This document shows positions 21,700-32,169 of a DNA stretch of 64,000 bases, in pieces. A model generated the notes under the pieces. It saw only the letters and a list, made by a program, of their open reading frames with translations, was not told the DNA's origin and searched no databases. The DNA is taken from assembly GCF_023065955.2 (NCBI RefSeq), contig NW_026622919.1:2988501-3052500 (forward strand), written 5' to 3'. Position 1 is the stretch's first letter. Each line of letters begins with the position of its first letter. A program made the position numbers and the translations under genes. This DNA comes from Ursus arctos. Lineage: Eukaryota > Chordata > Mammalia > Carnivora > Ursidae.

Positions 21700-21805
21700 A
21701 GCAGTCAGTTCTTGCCGCACGGCCTACTACCCCATAAGTCAGAGTGTTAACACAGTGATAATCGGTGGGAGTCAAGCCTCATTACTTGTGGATTCTGTGC
21801 TTGCA
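21700..21805 (-). mobile_element. Possible LTR-like repeat fragment
   Basis: TAGCAGTCAGTTCTTGCCGC, then ACGGCCTACTACCCCATAAG, resembles the antisense start of old mammalian LTRs (CTGCATAACAAACTACCCC type). It is weak and the family is uncertain. Confidence 0.35.
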
Positions 21806-21979
21806 ATTTTGCCATCTTGCTAGCATTTATCGGTGACCCCGAGGCCAGTGTTAGTGGCACTTCTGTGGCCACTCGCAGACACGTGTAGAGCAGAGCAAAG
21901 TGTGATCAGGAGCAGGCGCTCCGAGCCGAGGAGCGAGACGAGGTGACACTCCACCTGCTTGTTTCAACGCTCGCGCTGG

Positions 21980-22345
21980 AGACAAGTGTTTGACTCACTG
22001 CCATGGTTTTTTCATTTTTGGTGGTGGTGACTTTGCTCTTCAGCATGGCCCCAGGCGTCGTCCTGGAAGTGCCGGGTGGTCTTCCGAAGCTCCGGAAGGC
22101 TGCGATGTGCTCTGTGGGGGGACACGAGCATCAGGTAAGCTTCGTCCAGGCGTGCGTTATAGTGCTGTTGGCGATGAGCTCGATGTTCGTGGATCGGCAA
22201 CATGCGGCCTCTCTAAACAGAAGCACGCAGACTGCAGGCGTGTGTATTGATAGGCTGATGAAACGGTTGTGACCAGAGCCCCGTCCTTCCTCTAGGGCCC
22301 ACGGATCAGTATTCACTCAGCCAGGGTTAGCAACTTTCTGAACCG
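21980..22345 (+). mobile_element. Tigger-family (TcMar) DNA transposon, 3' part
   Basis: Decayed Tigger text reads forward: GAAGGCTGCGATGTGC, GCGTTATAGTGCTGTTGGCG, GTGTATTGATAGGCTGATGA, GTTGTGACCAGAG and CGGATCAGTATTCACTCAGC. In translation the words KLRPGVRYSAVGDELDV recall the CENP-B-like helix-turn-helix of Tigger transposases. It is broken by stops and frameshifts, so it is inactive. A second 3' end of the same family lies at 24035-24182. Confidence 0.75.
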
Positions 22346-22349
22346 TATC

Positions 22350-23155
22350 TCCAGGAATCTGGAGAACCGACCGCATTCTTGCTTGCGTGTCGGTAGGTTG
22401 GCCAGGTGTCTGCTCATCCGGGCTTGGCTTCAAGCTGTGGGTCGGCCAAGCATGGGCCCTTGCTCTGAGGGGGGCTCATCCTGGGTCCCAGCAGCAGAGG
22501 CACAGACGGAACGACACTCCGACGCCTTCAGAGCCGCAGCTTGAATCCCATCTGCGGACCTCCAGTGGTCGAAGCCAGTCATGCGGCCAAGCCTGTGCCC
22601 CAGGGTGGGGAGCTATGCGCCATTTCTCCAAAGTCACATGACAGGGTGAGGATGGGCGTGTGAACAGTTGGGGCCATCCCTAGATACTTTGCCTAGAGTG
22701 GGCCTCCATGTCAGTTGATCCAAAACCTGGGTAGCTGGGACGCGGGTGGGGATGTGGCCCAGAGGCAGGGGAGAGGGGGGCGTGCCGGGGCACCTGCTCC
22801 TCATTTACCTGGTCACACCTGGGTGTCCTACTGTCTGTCCGTGGAAGCACTGCCCAGACAGACAGGCTTGCTGACCTTGCCAGTGGTGACAGGTCGGACG
22901 TGTCCGTCTCCCGTGTGGGTGACCCGGCATGTGGATTTGGAGGGATGGAGAGCGAGGCAGGCTAATTAATGCAGAAGGTGGAGTGGGGACCACGAGAGAG
23001 GGATCCCAAAAGCTGCGGTGGTGTTCTGCACGTTTTGTTTAGTGACATCCAAGTTAAGCGTAAAGTACAGATCTGTAGGGAGCCTGCCTCGCCGGTGGTG
23101 GGGCTTGTCCTACAGACCTACTTGTCTTAGGAGAAGAGGAGCCGGGCGGAGTCTC
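22350..23155. other. Unique DNA, nothing certain
   Basis: A single TAATTAATG word (about 22962) lies in it. No gene or repeat was recognised. Confidence 0.45.
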
Positions 23156-23159
23156 TAGG

Positions 23160-23445
23160 GTCATTCCAATTAGGTCTCCTTTGGAAAGCTTGTACCACGT
23201 TTGCTCTTTTATTTTTTTCCTTCCCCTGCCTTAGGGCGTCTCCCTGGTTCCTCATCAGTAAACGAATCCATTCCCTTCACATCTGGGACGCTGGGCCTTT
23301 GATAGCAGCGTTGGTGGGAAGGAGGGAGGAATAATTAACAGATTAATTAATTATCGTCTATTTCCACTTCAAACAAATAAGGTAGTCTTTTTTAGCCAAA
23401 CAGGTTACACGTGAATAAAGGGTGATTAGTGACCATTTTCACGAA
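23160..23445. promoter_or_regulatory. AT-rich island with ATTAATTAATTAT core
   Basis: GATTAATTAATTAT (23341-23354) lies within GGAATAATTAACAG and TTCAAACAAATAAGG contexts and is followed by CACGTGAATAAAGGGTGATTAG. Overlapping TAATTA sites with an E-box (CACGTG, about 23409) are typical of homeodomain-driven enhancers. Not a known repeat. One of the strongest islands. Confidence 0.5.
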
Positions 23446-23599
23446 CATGTGGTGGCAGTGGACGCACAGACTCCCCGCCATCCTGGAGTCCAGCACGTGT
23501 GGGAATAGCCCCTCTGTGAGCTGAGCTGGCTTCGGTGGCCCAAGAAGTGAAGCTCCATGTCGGTGTTTCTATGAAAACAGAACAAAACACCCAGTGCAC

Positions 23600-24034
23600 C
23601 ACAGTCCACTTCTGCAGAAGAATTGAGAGCAGGGTCTTGAGGAGATCTGCTCGCCCGTGTTCATGGCGGGACTACTCACGATCGCCAGAAGGGGGGAGCC
23701 ACCCACGTGTCCATCGATGGATGGATGGATGAACTAAATGTGGTCCATCCACACGGTGAAATTTATTCAGCCTTAAGAAGGAAGGACATCCTGACACCTG
23801 CCACATGGATGGACCTTGGGGACATGATGCCGAGTGGCCAGCCAGTCACAAAGGGACAAATACTATAGGATTCCATTTCTGTGAGGTCCCTAGAGTCATC
23901 GAGTTCGTAGAGATAGATAATAGAGTGGTGGGGGCCAGGGGTCAGGGCGGGGACGGCGTGATGGCTGGACAAGACTGTGAACGTACTGGATGCCACTGAG
24001 CTGGACCCTTAGACATGGTTAAGATGGTCATGTA
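23600..24034 (+). mobile_element. Old L1M LINE, ORF2 end and 3' UTR
   Basis: GTGTTCATGGCGGGACTACT, GTGTCCATCGATGGATGGAT, TTATTCAGCCTTAAGAAGGA, GATGGACCTTGGGGACATGA and CCAGTCACAAAGGGACAAAT follow L1M in order. It ends where Tigger text begins, so the L1 appears to have landed inside the Tigger copy. Confidence 0.92.
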
Positions 24035-24182
24035 CTGACGAGGTGACAAAACTCTGACCAGAGGCCTGTAGGACCCTAACCCTGTGTTTGCCCAGGATGG
24101 TGGTTCAGTGTTTGCTGATTCAGTGTTTGGGGCAACTTTGAAGAGCGTGAGTTCCATGAGTAATGAGACTCATCCGTTGTTC
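24035..24182 (+). mobile_element. Tigger-family DNA transposon, 3' end
   Basis: CTGACCAGAGGCCTGTAGGA, CCTAACCCTGTGTTTGCCC, TGGTTCAGTGTTTGCTGATT and GAGTAATGAGACTCATCCG run to the terminal inverted repeat. The matching upstream Tigger text is absent or lies to the left of the L1. Confidence 0.72.
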
Positions 24183-24514
24183 GAACCTGTTCTGTTTCAC
24201 GCTCTTTGTCACTGGGGCCCTGAGTTTGTCCCTTGTGTTTGTGGGCTAACACTTGTGATCACGGGCTCAGGCCTGACTCAGAGTCTTTCAACGTGGCCGT
24301 AGACAGTGATTCTCTGATGTGATGAAATTTCAGGCTGTCGTCCTGGCTGCAGATCTCAAGTAATTTCCGATCTCTGACACATGCCCGCCGTGTTTCTGGC
24401 AAAAGCGAGTCCATAGGCTGATGCCCACAGGCAGCGTTCAGAGCACAGCGCTTCGTGAGTGTGTCAGCTCGCCGGCGCTGACCTCGTGCCCCGTGTCCTT
24501 ATGAGGGAGTCTGT

Positions 24515-24690
24515 TGGCAGATGAAAAATAATATTTGTTGAGAATAGAATAGGGTAAATCATATTTATACTTTAGGAACAGAAGTACTTTCAAAAGCATA
24601 TTTGATTTTGAAATCACCTTTTTGATGAAGAGTCCCTTAAAAAGGACAGTTAAATAAACCATGGGTTGGAAAGGCTCCTTCATGTAGACA
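24515..24690. promoter_or_regulatory. AT-rich island, candidate conserved element
   Basis: About 170 bp with GAAAAATAATATTTGTTGAG, GTAAATCATATTTATAC and GACAGTTAAATAAACC. It is strikingly AT-rich against its flanks. It could also be a decayed LINE piece I failed to place. Confidence 0.38.
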
Positions 24691-24769
24691 TGGTTTTCCA
24701 TCTGTTGGTGTGGTGAATGGTTTCAGGCATCATACGCTTGAGCCGCTGTCGTCTCCTTTTTTCTTGTTT

Positions 24770-25195
24770 TGTGTTTTTTTTTTTTTCTCTCAGAAGATGT
24801 TTTAGACAGGCTCGTGCTCCTGATTCTGTCCTGCCTTTGCAAAAAACCCTGGCTCTCCCAGCAACTGGGCTGAAACCAAACACTTTCTTTAAAGCCGGAG
24901 GCGCCCCTGCCTTCCAGCTACAGGCTGGGGAGACCCAGTTGGTGCACGCGTCTCCAGGGAGCAGGCAAAACACCAGGATGCCATCCCCGCTGCCTCCTGG
25001 ACCACCCGGTAGGGTGTGGGGCGATGGAGGTCCATCTTTGTGCCCCCTCCCTTCTGGACTCACAGAGCCCGGTTCCCGGGTCAAGGCTGAGAATTCGTGC
25101 ACAGGGCTGGGGTTGATCACAAGTGTGGGTACCTAGATCAAAGGCCATGTTGAATTTTTAAACTATCCCTTTCCTCCTGAAAGAAAAAAAAAAGA
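24770..25195. other. Unique DNA after a T-rich run
   Basis: A T13-type run (about 24773-24786) is followed by unique GC-rich text ending at an A-rich run (25182-25193). No gene was recognised. Confidence 0.4.
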
Positions 25196-25206
25196 TATCA
25201 AGAGGT

Positions 25207-25350
25207 CTAAAGCCTAGACAGAGTTGGAGTCAAACCCTGGCTCCCATTCACAAAGTGTGTGACCCAACAAGACCCAGACTCTCCTGGCCTCGGTTTGTCC
25301 TCTGAAATGGAGCTCCTGGTCCCCGGGCAGCAGGGCTGTTGGAGTGAGAG
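25207..25350 (+). mobile_element. MIR SINE
   Basis: GAGTTGGAGTCAAACCCTGG, CACAAAGTGTGTGACCC, GGCCTCGGTTTGTCCTCTGA and GGGCAGCAGGGCTGTTGGAG follow sense MIR. Confidence 0.8.
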
Positions 25351-25551
25351 CCAGTGCCCACCTGGTTCGAGTAGGTGCCCGGAAGGAGGCTGATGTGGGG
25401 TGGGGCCCCAGGAGTCCATATCTGTCCACTGGTCCAGGCCGGGCACTTCAGGCCCTGCTCGGACCCCAGCCTCGTGGCCACCGGCACCCCCCTTTCTTAG
25501 TAACCTTGCGGAGCTCGGTGTGATGCGGAGCGGTCGCTGGCCACCGTGCCT

Positions 25552-25628
25552 GGGGCACACACGTGCGTGTGGATATGCGTGTGTGTGTGCGCAGGCAGCA
25601 CACCTGTGTGTATGTGTGCACCGGCGTG
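25552..25628. repeat. Short degenerate TG/CA tract
   Basis: Alternating GTGTGTGTGCGC and CACACACGTGCG words. Confidence 0.75.
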
Positions 25629-25639
25629 GGGGGGTGTTG

Positions 25640-26560
25640 GCCTCCACAGCAGGAGGGGGCTGGCACTGGGGGAGAGTCTCAGGGAAGAGCTGCTGGCAGG
25701 CAGAGGTGGAAGGTAGAAGGGAGTTGGTGGGAACTCAGGACGGTTGAGCATTTCCTGGTTCCAGGGAAGCGTCATCCACCCCGTCTACCCTCATGGGTCA
25801 CGTCAAGAGTTCTGTGGAGGACAGTGTCACCACATTCGGAGGGAACATGGTTCCTGACCGTGAAGCCCATCAGAGAGGTTTTCTGTGAGCGGGCCTTGCT
25901 AAAAGAAGGGGAGATTTGGGTGAACAGGAGCCCAGCCAGGCCTCCGGGTGTGGTGCATGGGGGATGGAGCCCTGCAGGCGGGACAAGGGGACAGTTGAGG
26001 CCAGCTTTGGATGGCCCCAGACGCTGGCCAAGGAGCGGGCCATGAGAGGTGGGCTGTGTGCAGCCACAGGCCTGTAGGGCAGCTCTCGGGGTGATGGGGC
26101 AGGTGAGCTCGCAGGAGAGCTGCCACCAGCCCCTGCAGCTCCCCCATGGTGTGTGCTCCTCCCATGCCCCACACAGGGACAAGTGTCCCCAGGTGTCCCC
26201 TCCGGCTCAGCAGGGGCTCCAGCATAAACCATGGCTCCCAGATAGGACTGTGGAGAAAGGGTAGTTCGTGTGGGTGTCCCCGTGGGGGAGCAGCACCCGC
26301 AGGGACAGAGAGGGAGGGGAGGAGGGCAGGTGTATGTCCTGGTGGCTGCCCTGCAGCTGCCTGTGTTCAGGCCGAGTGGGACAGGTGACCTGGACACCCA
26401 CTTCCAGAGGAGAAGGGGTGGGATGCCGCTGCCAGGAGCCCTGCAGAACACAGTGGTTCCCTAGCAGCCACATCAGGTGACGTGTGTCAGCCATGGCCAG
26501 CAGGCTCGGCACTGTGTCCAGGGTCACGTGACCCCCCCAACAGCCACCTTTGTGAAACAG
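25640..26560. other. Unique GC-rich DNA, nothing recognised
   Basis: No repeat family or gene was recognised. Overlapping frames of 145-193 codons on the minus strand are compositional. Confidence 0.5.
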
Positions 26561-26669
26561 TTGGACAGGTGTGTGTGGTGTGTGTGTAGATGTGTAAGCA
26601 TGAGTGTGAGGGAATGTGTGCACCAGGCAGCCATGTGTCCCCACATGGCCTTCCCTCTGTGCATGGGGG

Positions 26670-26845
26670 GCAGTGCTCTCTAGGTTTTCCTCCTACAAGG
26701 ACACTAACCCTCCTGGGTCAGGGCCCCACGCTTATGAGCTCCATTAACTTTAATCACCTTCCCAAAGGCCCATCTCCAAATACTGACACTGTGGGCAACA
26801 GCATAGGAATTTTGGGGGACACAGTTCAATCCACAGAGATGGTGA
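26670..26845 (-). mobile_element. MaLR-type LTR fragment
   Basis: TCCTCCTACAAGGACACTAA, CAAAGGCCCATCTCCAAATA and AATTTTGGGGGACACAGTTC follow the reverse complement of an MLT1/MST-like LTR. It holds only the 5' third of the element in element orientation. Confidence 0.72.
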
Positions 26846-26849
26846 TGGA

Positions 26850-27555
26850 GGCAGAGGAGCTGGGGGAGCGCGGGTTCCCGGTGCCCAGATGGCCTGGGGA
26901 GCAGCCAGCCTACAAGTGTTCAGTTGGGAAACCAGCAGAGTCTCCAGCATCCCGCCAGCCTGACCGAGGCCAGCTCAAGTGGCTGGGTCCTGGGGACCCG
27001 CCTGGCAGCTGCGTGGACAGGTGTGTGGGGAGGGGATGGACACCCCTGGGTGGGTGGAGCCATCTGCAGCAGCTGGGGTTACTGCCTGTGTCAGGGCGCC
27101 CTCTGCACCCCCGGCAGGACTGCACACCCTGGCGCAGGGGTGGCTGGACGAGGTCGAGGGGGCTGGAATGCGTGTGCAGGGGCTGGCGCCTTGCGCACAT
27201 CGGCAGCGAGGACGGCCTGACGGTTTTGGAAGGAACCCGGTGTCTGCTGCCGCTGCTGGGACAAGCCCTTGGCTGTGTGCACCCAGTCTGCTCCCAGCTG
27301 TTCCCCCACGCGGCTTCCTTCGGCCTCCCTATTTCAGAGGGGTTGTTGTGACTGATCCTCAGCCTCCCCGGCCAGCCCTTCCCCCTGGGGTTCCCCAGGT
27401 TCCACATCCAGCCTCGATGGGAACAAGGCTGGTGCTAACGCGTGCACAAGGCCCCTGCACCCCTCCTCTCTCCCCCCACCCCCTGCTCCCTCCCCGGGCG
27501 CCCCATCTCCACAGGACTGACAGCAGGCACACTCCCCTCTTAATGTCCTCCGAGT
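26850..27555. other. Unique GC-rich DNA, nothing recognised
   Basis: Contains the CTCF-like core GCAGAGGGCGCCC on the minus strand (27094-27106). No gene was recognised, although a 253-codon plus frame runs through the LTR piece and this stretch. Confidence 0.45.
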
Positions 27556-27559
27556 GGGG

Positions 27560-27820
27560 CACAGCCAGCTCCATACCTAATAATTCGGTCCCCGAAGGTG
27601 GCCATGGCCTTTGATGGGTCCATGACGAGTGTAACCGTTGGTGGAATGGGGTCCGGACAGCCCGCTGCCCATGCCAAGCCCCCCGTGGGAGAGCCCTGTG
27701 CGTGAGGTCTGGGCTGCAAGCCCTAATGAAACGATATTACATGGCTCCACTTTGACATATCATTTTGAAAAATGGGGTCTTTCTTCTGCTTCCTTAAATT
27801 TTTCATTATTCCGGCCCTGC
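27560..27820. promoter_or_regulatory. Two-part AT-rich island
   Basis: Part one: CCATACCTAATAATTCGG (TAATAATT at 27579-27586). Part two (27718-27815): CCCTAATGAAACGATATTAC, GACATATCATTTTGAAAAAT and CTTAAATTTTTCATTATTCC. No repeat match. This looks like a conserved element pair. Confidence 0.45.
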
Positions 27821-27829
27821 GGGAGGGGC

Positions 27830-28440
27830 ACCTGTGACTCTGTGGGGAAGCAGCTGAAATGGTGTCAGAGGAAGGGGAGCAGAGGGGGGGGTGTAGCCAA
27901 GGGCGGGTGGCGGCCACAGGGGTGAGGCTCTAGGGAGAAGCGGAGAGCTGAGCCTGGATCGTTGCAGCCTGTCTGGCCTTGTGGGCCTCCCTCCCTGGGG
28001 TCCTCCAGACTTTATCTCCCGGGGCCTTCTTCTCACTTCCCTTTCTCTCCCCTCCTCTGACCTCAAAGGCGTGTCCCCCTCCCCCTGGGGCCACGTTCTG
28101 GGACCACGTTGTCTTGCTGGGTCTGTGTGGCACGCACAGGGTTTGGAAGTCTTTGGTCCCCCTTGCTGGGGCGATGAGCCCACCTTTGCCGTGTCCTCGA
28201 CACTGGTGGCCTCCCTGCCCAGTTTCCGGTGCCAGCTGTGTGTGGTTGGCACCTGTGGCTTCACATCCGAACGAGGCCTTTTGTGTCGCTTCCCGTCTCG
28301 GACTGTTAACACTGTGCTTTCTTCAGAGCAAAGGGTCTGGATGGTGATGTCACTCAACGGGGGTGGCACGTGGGCCTGGAGAGGTCCCTGGGGCCTGGCC
28401 AGCAGGGTGGGCGCCTGGCTCTGCAGGAGCTGAGGGGTCC
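27830..28440. other. Unique GC-rich DNA, nothing recognised
   Basis: No repeat family or gene was recognised. Confidence 0.5.
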
Positions 28441-28469
28441 TGCCATGTGAGAAGCAGCTGTCCACACTA

Positions 28470-28670
28470 GACCACCCTCGCTTCTGACACCAGCTTCGAG
28501 TTCAAGGAGTTCCAAAATCACTCTCAGGTTCAATAATTTGCTGGAAGGACTCACAGAACTCAGAGAAGTTGTACTCATGGTTAGGGTTTATGGCAACTGA
28601 AAAATATGGATTAAAGTCTACAAGTAGAGGAGGCTCATGGGGCGAGGTCCAGGAAAGTTTGACGGCGGAG
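28470..28670 (-). mobile_element. ERV LTR-like fragment
   Basis: CCAAAATCACTCTCAGGTTC, TTTGCTGGAAGGACTCACAG, AACTCAGAGAAGTTGTACTC and GGCGAGGTCCAGGAAAGTTT resemble the antisense text of an old mammalian endogenous-retrovirus LTR that I recall as MER21-like. The family name is uncertain. No internal viral genes are present. Confidence 0.45.
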
Positions 28671-28929
28671 GGGGGGGGCACGCTGCTTTCCTGGCCCTGC
28701 CCAAGAATTGCTTTGGCCTTGAAGACCCTCCCGGAGACCTCCCCAAGGCCGTGGGCCCGTCCTCCCGAGAGGTGGGAGAGGGCCTGGAAGGGCTGGGAGC
28801 GACTCGTCCAAGGGGGCTCTCCATGCCTGCAGGGGGACCCAGCCAAGGCTGTCCTGGGGACGCTGGCTCCCCCTCTCTTCCCACAGGCCCCCAGCTGACT
28901 GGGGCATTCTAACGAGAGTCCCTGACCCC

Positions 28930-29108
28930 GTGCCACACCTATGTTCTGAAAAACCTTGTAGGTAAACAGATATTTGTAAAAATGGCAGCATATATAAAAC
29001 GCGTCTGGGATTTAAGGGAAGCTTTGTGAAGGGAATCGTCAGCCAGTTTGTGTCATTTAAACATCAGCTTTGCCTAAAAGGAGACACACCTGCTAATCTT
29101 ATATCACT
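28930..29108. promoter_or_regulatory. AT-rich island, candidate conserved element
   Basis: GGTAAACAGATATTTGTAAA (forkhead-like GTAAACA), ATATATAAAACGCG, GTCATTTAAACATCAGC and TGCTAATCTTATATCAC lie within 170 bp of non-repetitive DNA. Confidence 0.42.
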
Positions 29109-29217
29109 CGTGATTCGACAGCAAGAAAGGGCTTGGGGGCGCCAGGGGCATCCGGACTTGCACAAAAATAACCATGCCTTAGAATTCCTTCGTGCTTAGT
29201 TTTTTTGAAAATGCTTT

Positions 29218-29372
29218 TGTGTTTATGAACACATCTGACCCTCGCAATCGCTCCATGAGGGGGCTCGTGGGGGGCAGGGATGGGGGTGAGTCGTCTTTCC
29301 CCATGCAGAGATGAAGACGCCAAGCGTCAGAGGTTAGGGGGCTCCCCAAGACCGTGAGGTTAAAAGCGGCAA
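29218..29372 (-). mobile_element. MIR SINE fragment
   Basis: ACATCTGACCCTCGCAATCG, then TGCAGAGATGAAGACGCCAA and GTCAGAGGTTAGGGGGCTCC, is a decayed form of antisense MIR. Confidence 0.65.
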
Positions 29373-29789
29373 GGCTGCACGCGCCGTGCGCCAAGGGGAT
29401 TCCACGCGCACCCACACTCACGCTCACATAGAGGCTTCCATCATTAACAACCAGCAAGCACTTGTTGCTGTGCTATTCGGAAGGTCCAGTGTGACCTCCC
29501 ACGTGAAACCTGCAAACACGTGGGTCTTGGCGTTGGTGGAGCTCTGGTGTGTCCTTAGCTTTCTGGAAATCCCGCCGTTGGCCACTTGCAGGAGGAAGAT
29601 TGGCACAGCGCAGATGGAGGTTGGTGGCAGTAGTCTGTGCTCTTGGGTTGTGTGCCGCGTTTGCTTTCACCGTGGATAGTTCACGTTGTAGACAGGACTG
29701 CATCCTGTCTCCAGGAGAGGCCTCCCGGGGAGGGGACATCATCCCAGTGAGCAGCCAAAGTGACAGCAGCATATGGCTCAGACACAAGA

Positions 29790-29845
29790 TTGCACGCACA
29801 CGCACACACACACACACAAACACACACACGTGTGCACACACGTGG
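29790..29845. repeat. (CA)n microsatellite
   Basis: Short CA array with CG and AA interruptions. Confidence 0.92.
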
Positions 29846-30027
29846 CAAGGCAGCCCACAGACGCAGAGAAGTGGTGTGAGGAAGAGGGAAGCGGTGGGTT
29901 AATGGCTCAGCTGCCATGGGGGTAATCCTGCGAATTCATCCGGAGGACTTGGGATGCTGCTCTTCTCTCGGGCTTGGCCCATCCAGGCCCCCGGCACCAG
30001 GAACCCTATCACCCATAGTGAATGGAG

Positions 30028-30112
30028 GGCTCATAAAATCTATTTGTCCCGCAGACTGTGGGTATGGTTGCTGCACATTAAAGCTGGTTGTATTTGCCTC
30101 CGGGCTGTGACC
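30028..30112. promoter_or_regulatory. AT-richer island, candidate conserved element
   Basis: CTCATAAAATCTATTTGTCC and GCACATTAAAGCTGGTTGTA. Balanced composition, no repeat match. Weak. Confidence 0.3.
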
Positions 30113-30119
30113 CAAGCTG

Positions 30120-30780
30120 AGTCCGCACAGAGAGATGTTGCATTGCCTTTAACCTGATGCCCTGACACCTCCTTGCCTCCCTGGTGAGCCAGATCTTCAC
30201 CCCCGCCCCCTGCACCCTCCGTCAGACCCTGTGCTCACATTGTGGGTGGGGTCTTCTCTCTCACATCTCTTTCTGAGCAGGGTGCGATGCCACCCACTTC
30301 AGGGACGCTGCGGGCACTCGGCACAGCCCCTCCCGTCCCTCTCTGTCTTGGTTCTGGTCTGTCCCTTTGGAGGCTTTCTCTGGGTCTTTGCTGAGATGCC
30401 ATCCAGAGCTGGGATGCTGGTGGGGGACTGAGCCACACTCCTGGATGCCCGCCGTGGATGTGGGGGTCTGGGGGCGGCACCTGGCTGGCCCACACGGTGT
30501 GTCCCTTGATTGTACCAGGTGACAGTGGTGAGCAGCTCTCCCACCTGGAAGCCGCCTATTGCCAGATCTGCTGAGCACAGCTTGGATCCTTCTCCGCGAA
30601 GTTGCTTTAGGAGATTAACTGATGGAGAAAAAATTGGGGGCAGGTACCTTCTTTTGCTGTAGAAAGAACTTGGCTGACTTTGAGCGTGGAAAACGTGAGT
30701 GTGTGTGTATGGAGGGAGAGTCAGCAGCTGACACCCAGCTGGATGCAGTGTGGGGGGCATCCCAGAGACTTTCCTGCTTT
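30120..30780. other. Unique DNA, nothing recognised
   Basis: No repeat or gene was recognised. Confidence 0.45.
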
Positions 30781-30782
30781 TT

Positions 30783-31022
30783 AAAAAATTGTGGTAAAAT
30801 ATATGTAACACAGAAATGACCATTTTAATCATTTTTAAGTGTGCAACTCAGGGGTGTTAAATATATTCTCACTGTTGGGCTACCGTCACCACCATCCACC
30901 TCCAGAACTCTCACCACCTTCCCCAACTGAAGCTCTGCCCAAGTGAACACTGGCGCCCTGTGCCCCCTGCCCCGGCCCCTGGCCTCCCCCACCCAACCTG
31001 CCACAGCTGACCGTTCCATCTC
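30783..31022 (-). mobile_element. Old L1M 3'-UTR fragment
   Basis: GTGGTAAAATATATGTAACA, CATTTTTAAGTGTGCAACTC, TACCGTCACCACCATCCACC and CCTGGCCTCCCCCACCCAAC follow the antisense L1M 3' UTR. Same family and strand as 7055-7335. Confidence 0.85.
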
Positions 31023-31029
31023 TGTGTTT

Positions 31030-31960
31030 CCACTCGGGAGGCAGGAGGAGCTGGCCCCCGGGGGTGGGGGGCTGCTCCTGGGTCTGCAGCGTGGCCCCTC
31101 CTGCCCCCAGCACACGCAGACCGCCCGACGAGGAGATACCTGTGTCGCCCACGCCCACTGTACCCCCTGCCCCTCTGCGGGTGGAACTCTGTGAGTCGGG
31201 GGTTTGCCTCTCTGGAACCCACCTGGGCTTTCAGACAGTACAGAGTTTCCGTCCTGCTTTGCAAGGGCTTCAGCCCAGGCACCGAGGCTTGGCGGCCGTC
31301 ACGGGTGTGGCCTGAGCTTCGGAGTGGTCTCAGAAGTCCCTGGAGCGCCCCAGACTCAGGTCGCTGCTGATGACGGTGTGGCCTGGCGATACGATTGTAG
31401 TGTGGGTAGATGCACTCGCGAGGGGTGGTGTGCCGCGGAGGCTGCCTGTGCCTGTTGGCAGCGGGGGGCGTTAGTGGCTTGGGACCCACGGCGGATGGAA
31501 AGTGGGACAGTGCCGGCCTCTGCCGCGGCCCTGGCTCCGTCGCAGCCCCATGGCCAGGCCAGCCAGTCATCCCACTGCTTCTCTTAGGAGATGCCTGGCC
31601 AGGTGGACAGAAGCCACCCCGCTGCTGCCCGCAGGAGCTGAGACCAGAGCCCGCTGGTCTCCAGCCGGAGAACTGGTGCTGTTTGGTTCTTCCCCGGGAC
31701 CTACCCCTTCTCTCTCGCCGTCTCCAGGGCACCGCTTCCCCTCAGCCCAGCCAGGCCAGCCTGTCCTGTCTGCATTCTTGGGAATCCACGGCATGACCTC
31801 GGAGCAGACGGGCAGACGGACAGATGGGGAGACCGGGTGGAACAGACGGGGTTAACCGTGCCGTAAGCACGCAGCCCACGCACGGCCCACCTTCAACAGC
31901 ACACGGAAGTGCGTCCTAAGGTGGCACTCCTTTTGGGACCTTTGTGTGTTGATCCATCTT
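31030..31960. other. Unique GC-rich DNA, nothing recognised
   Basis: A 273-codon minus frame (30911-31732) runs out of the L1M piece into this region and has no domain, so it is rejected. Confidence 0.5.
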
Positions 31961-31964
31961 CCTA

Positions 31965-32168
31965 TGGAAAGGAGGAGATTATTCATCATTAAAAAGTAAT
32001 AATAATGTGATGTGAAGGCACTCAGCTGTACATTACCCGGGAAGAAGGGGGGAGGGTGGGCAAGCTATTTTTAATGGTCTCCGTGGTGACAGAGATTTTT
32101 GTTTATGGCGATTTTTTTGGGTCTTTCTTTCCTCAGGAAGGCCTTTGCTGATTTGTGTTTTCTTAGAA
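31965..32168. promoter_or_regulatory. AT-rich island with perfect MEF2 site
   Basis: GATTATTCATCATTAAAAAG and AATAATAATGTGATG are followed by CTATTTTTAA (32065-32074), which fits YTAWWWWTAR at every base, then TTGTTTATGGCGATTTTTTT. There is no repeat match. A muscle, neural or heart enhancer would fit, but this is inference from motifs. Confidence 0.45.
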
Positions 32169-32169
32169 A

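Noticed and set aside
21990..22272. Plus-strand frames with HTH-like text
   Set aside because: They are remnants of a Tigger transposase with stops and frameshifts, not a domesticated gene.
26590..27351. 253-codon plus-strand open frame
   Set aside because: It crosses an LTR fragment and unique DNA and has no recognisable domain.
30911..31732. 273-codon minus-strand open frame
   Set aside because: It starts in unique DNA and ends in an L1M 3'-UTR relic, and its composition follows the GC content. No domain.
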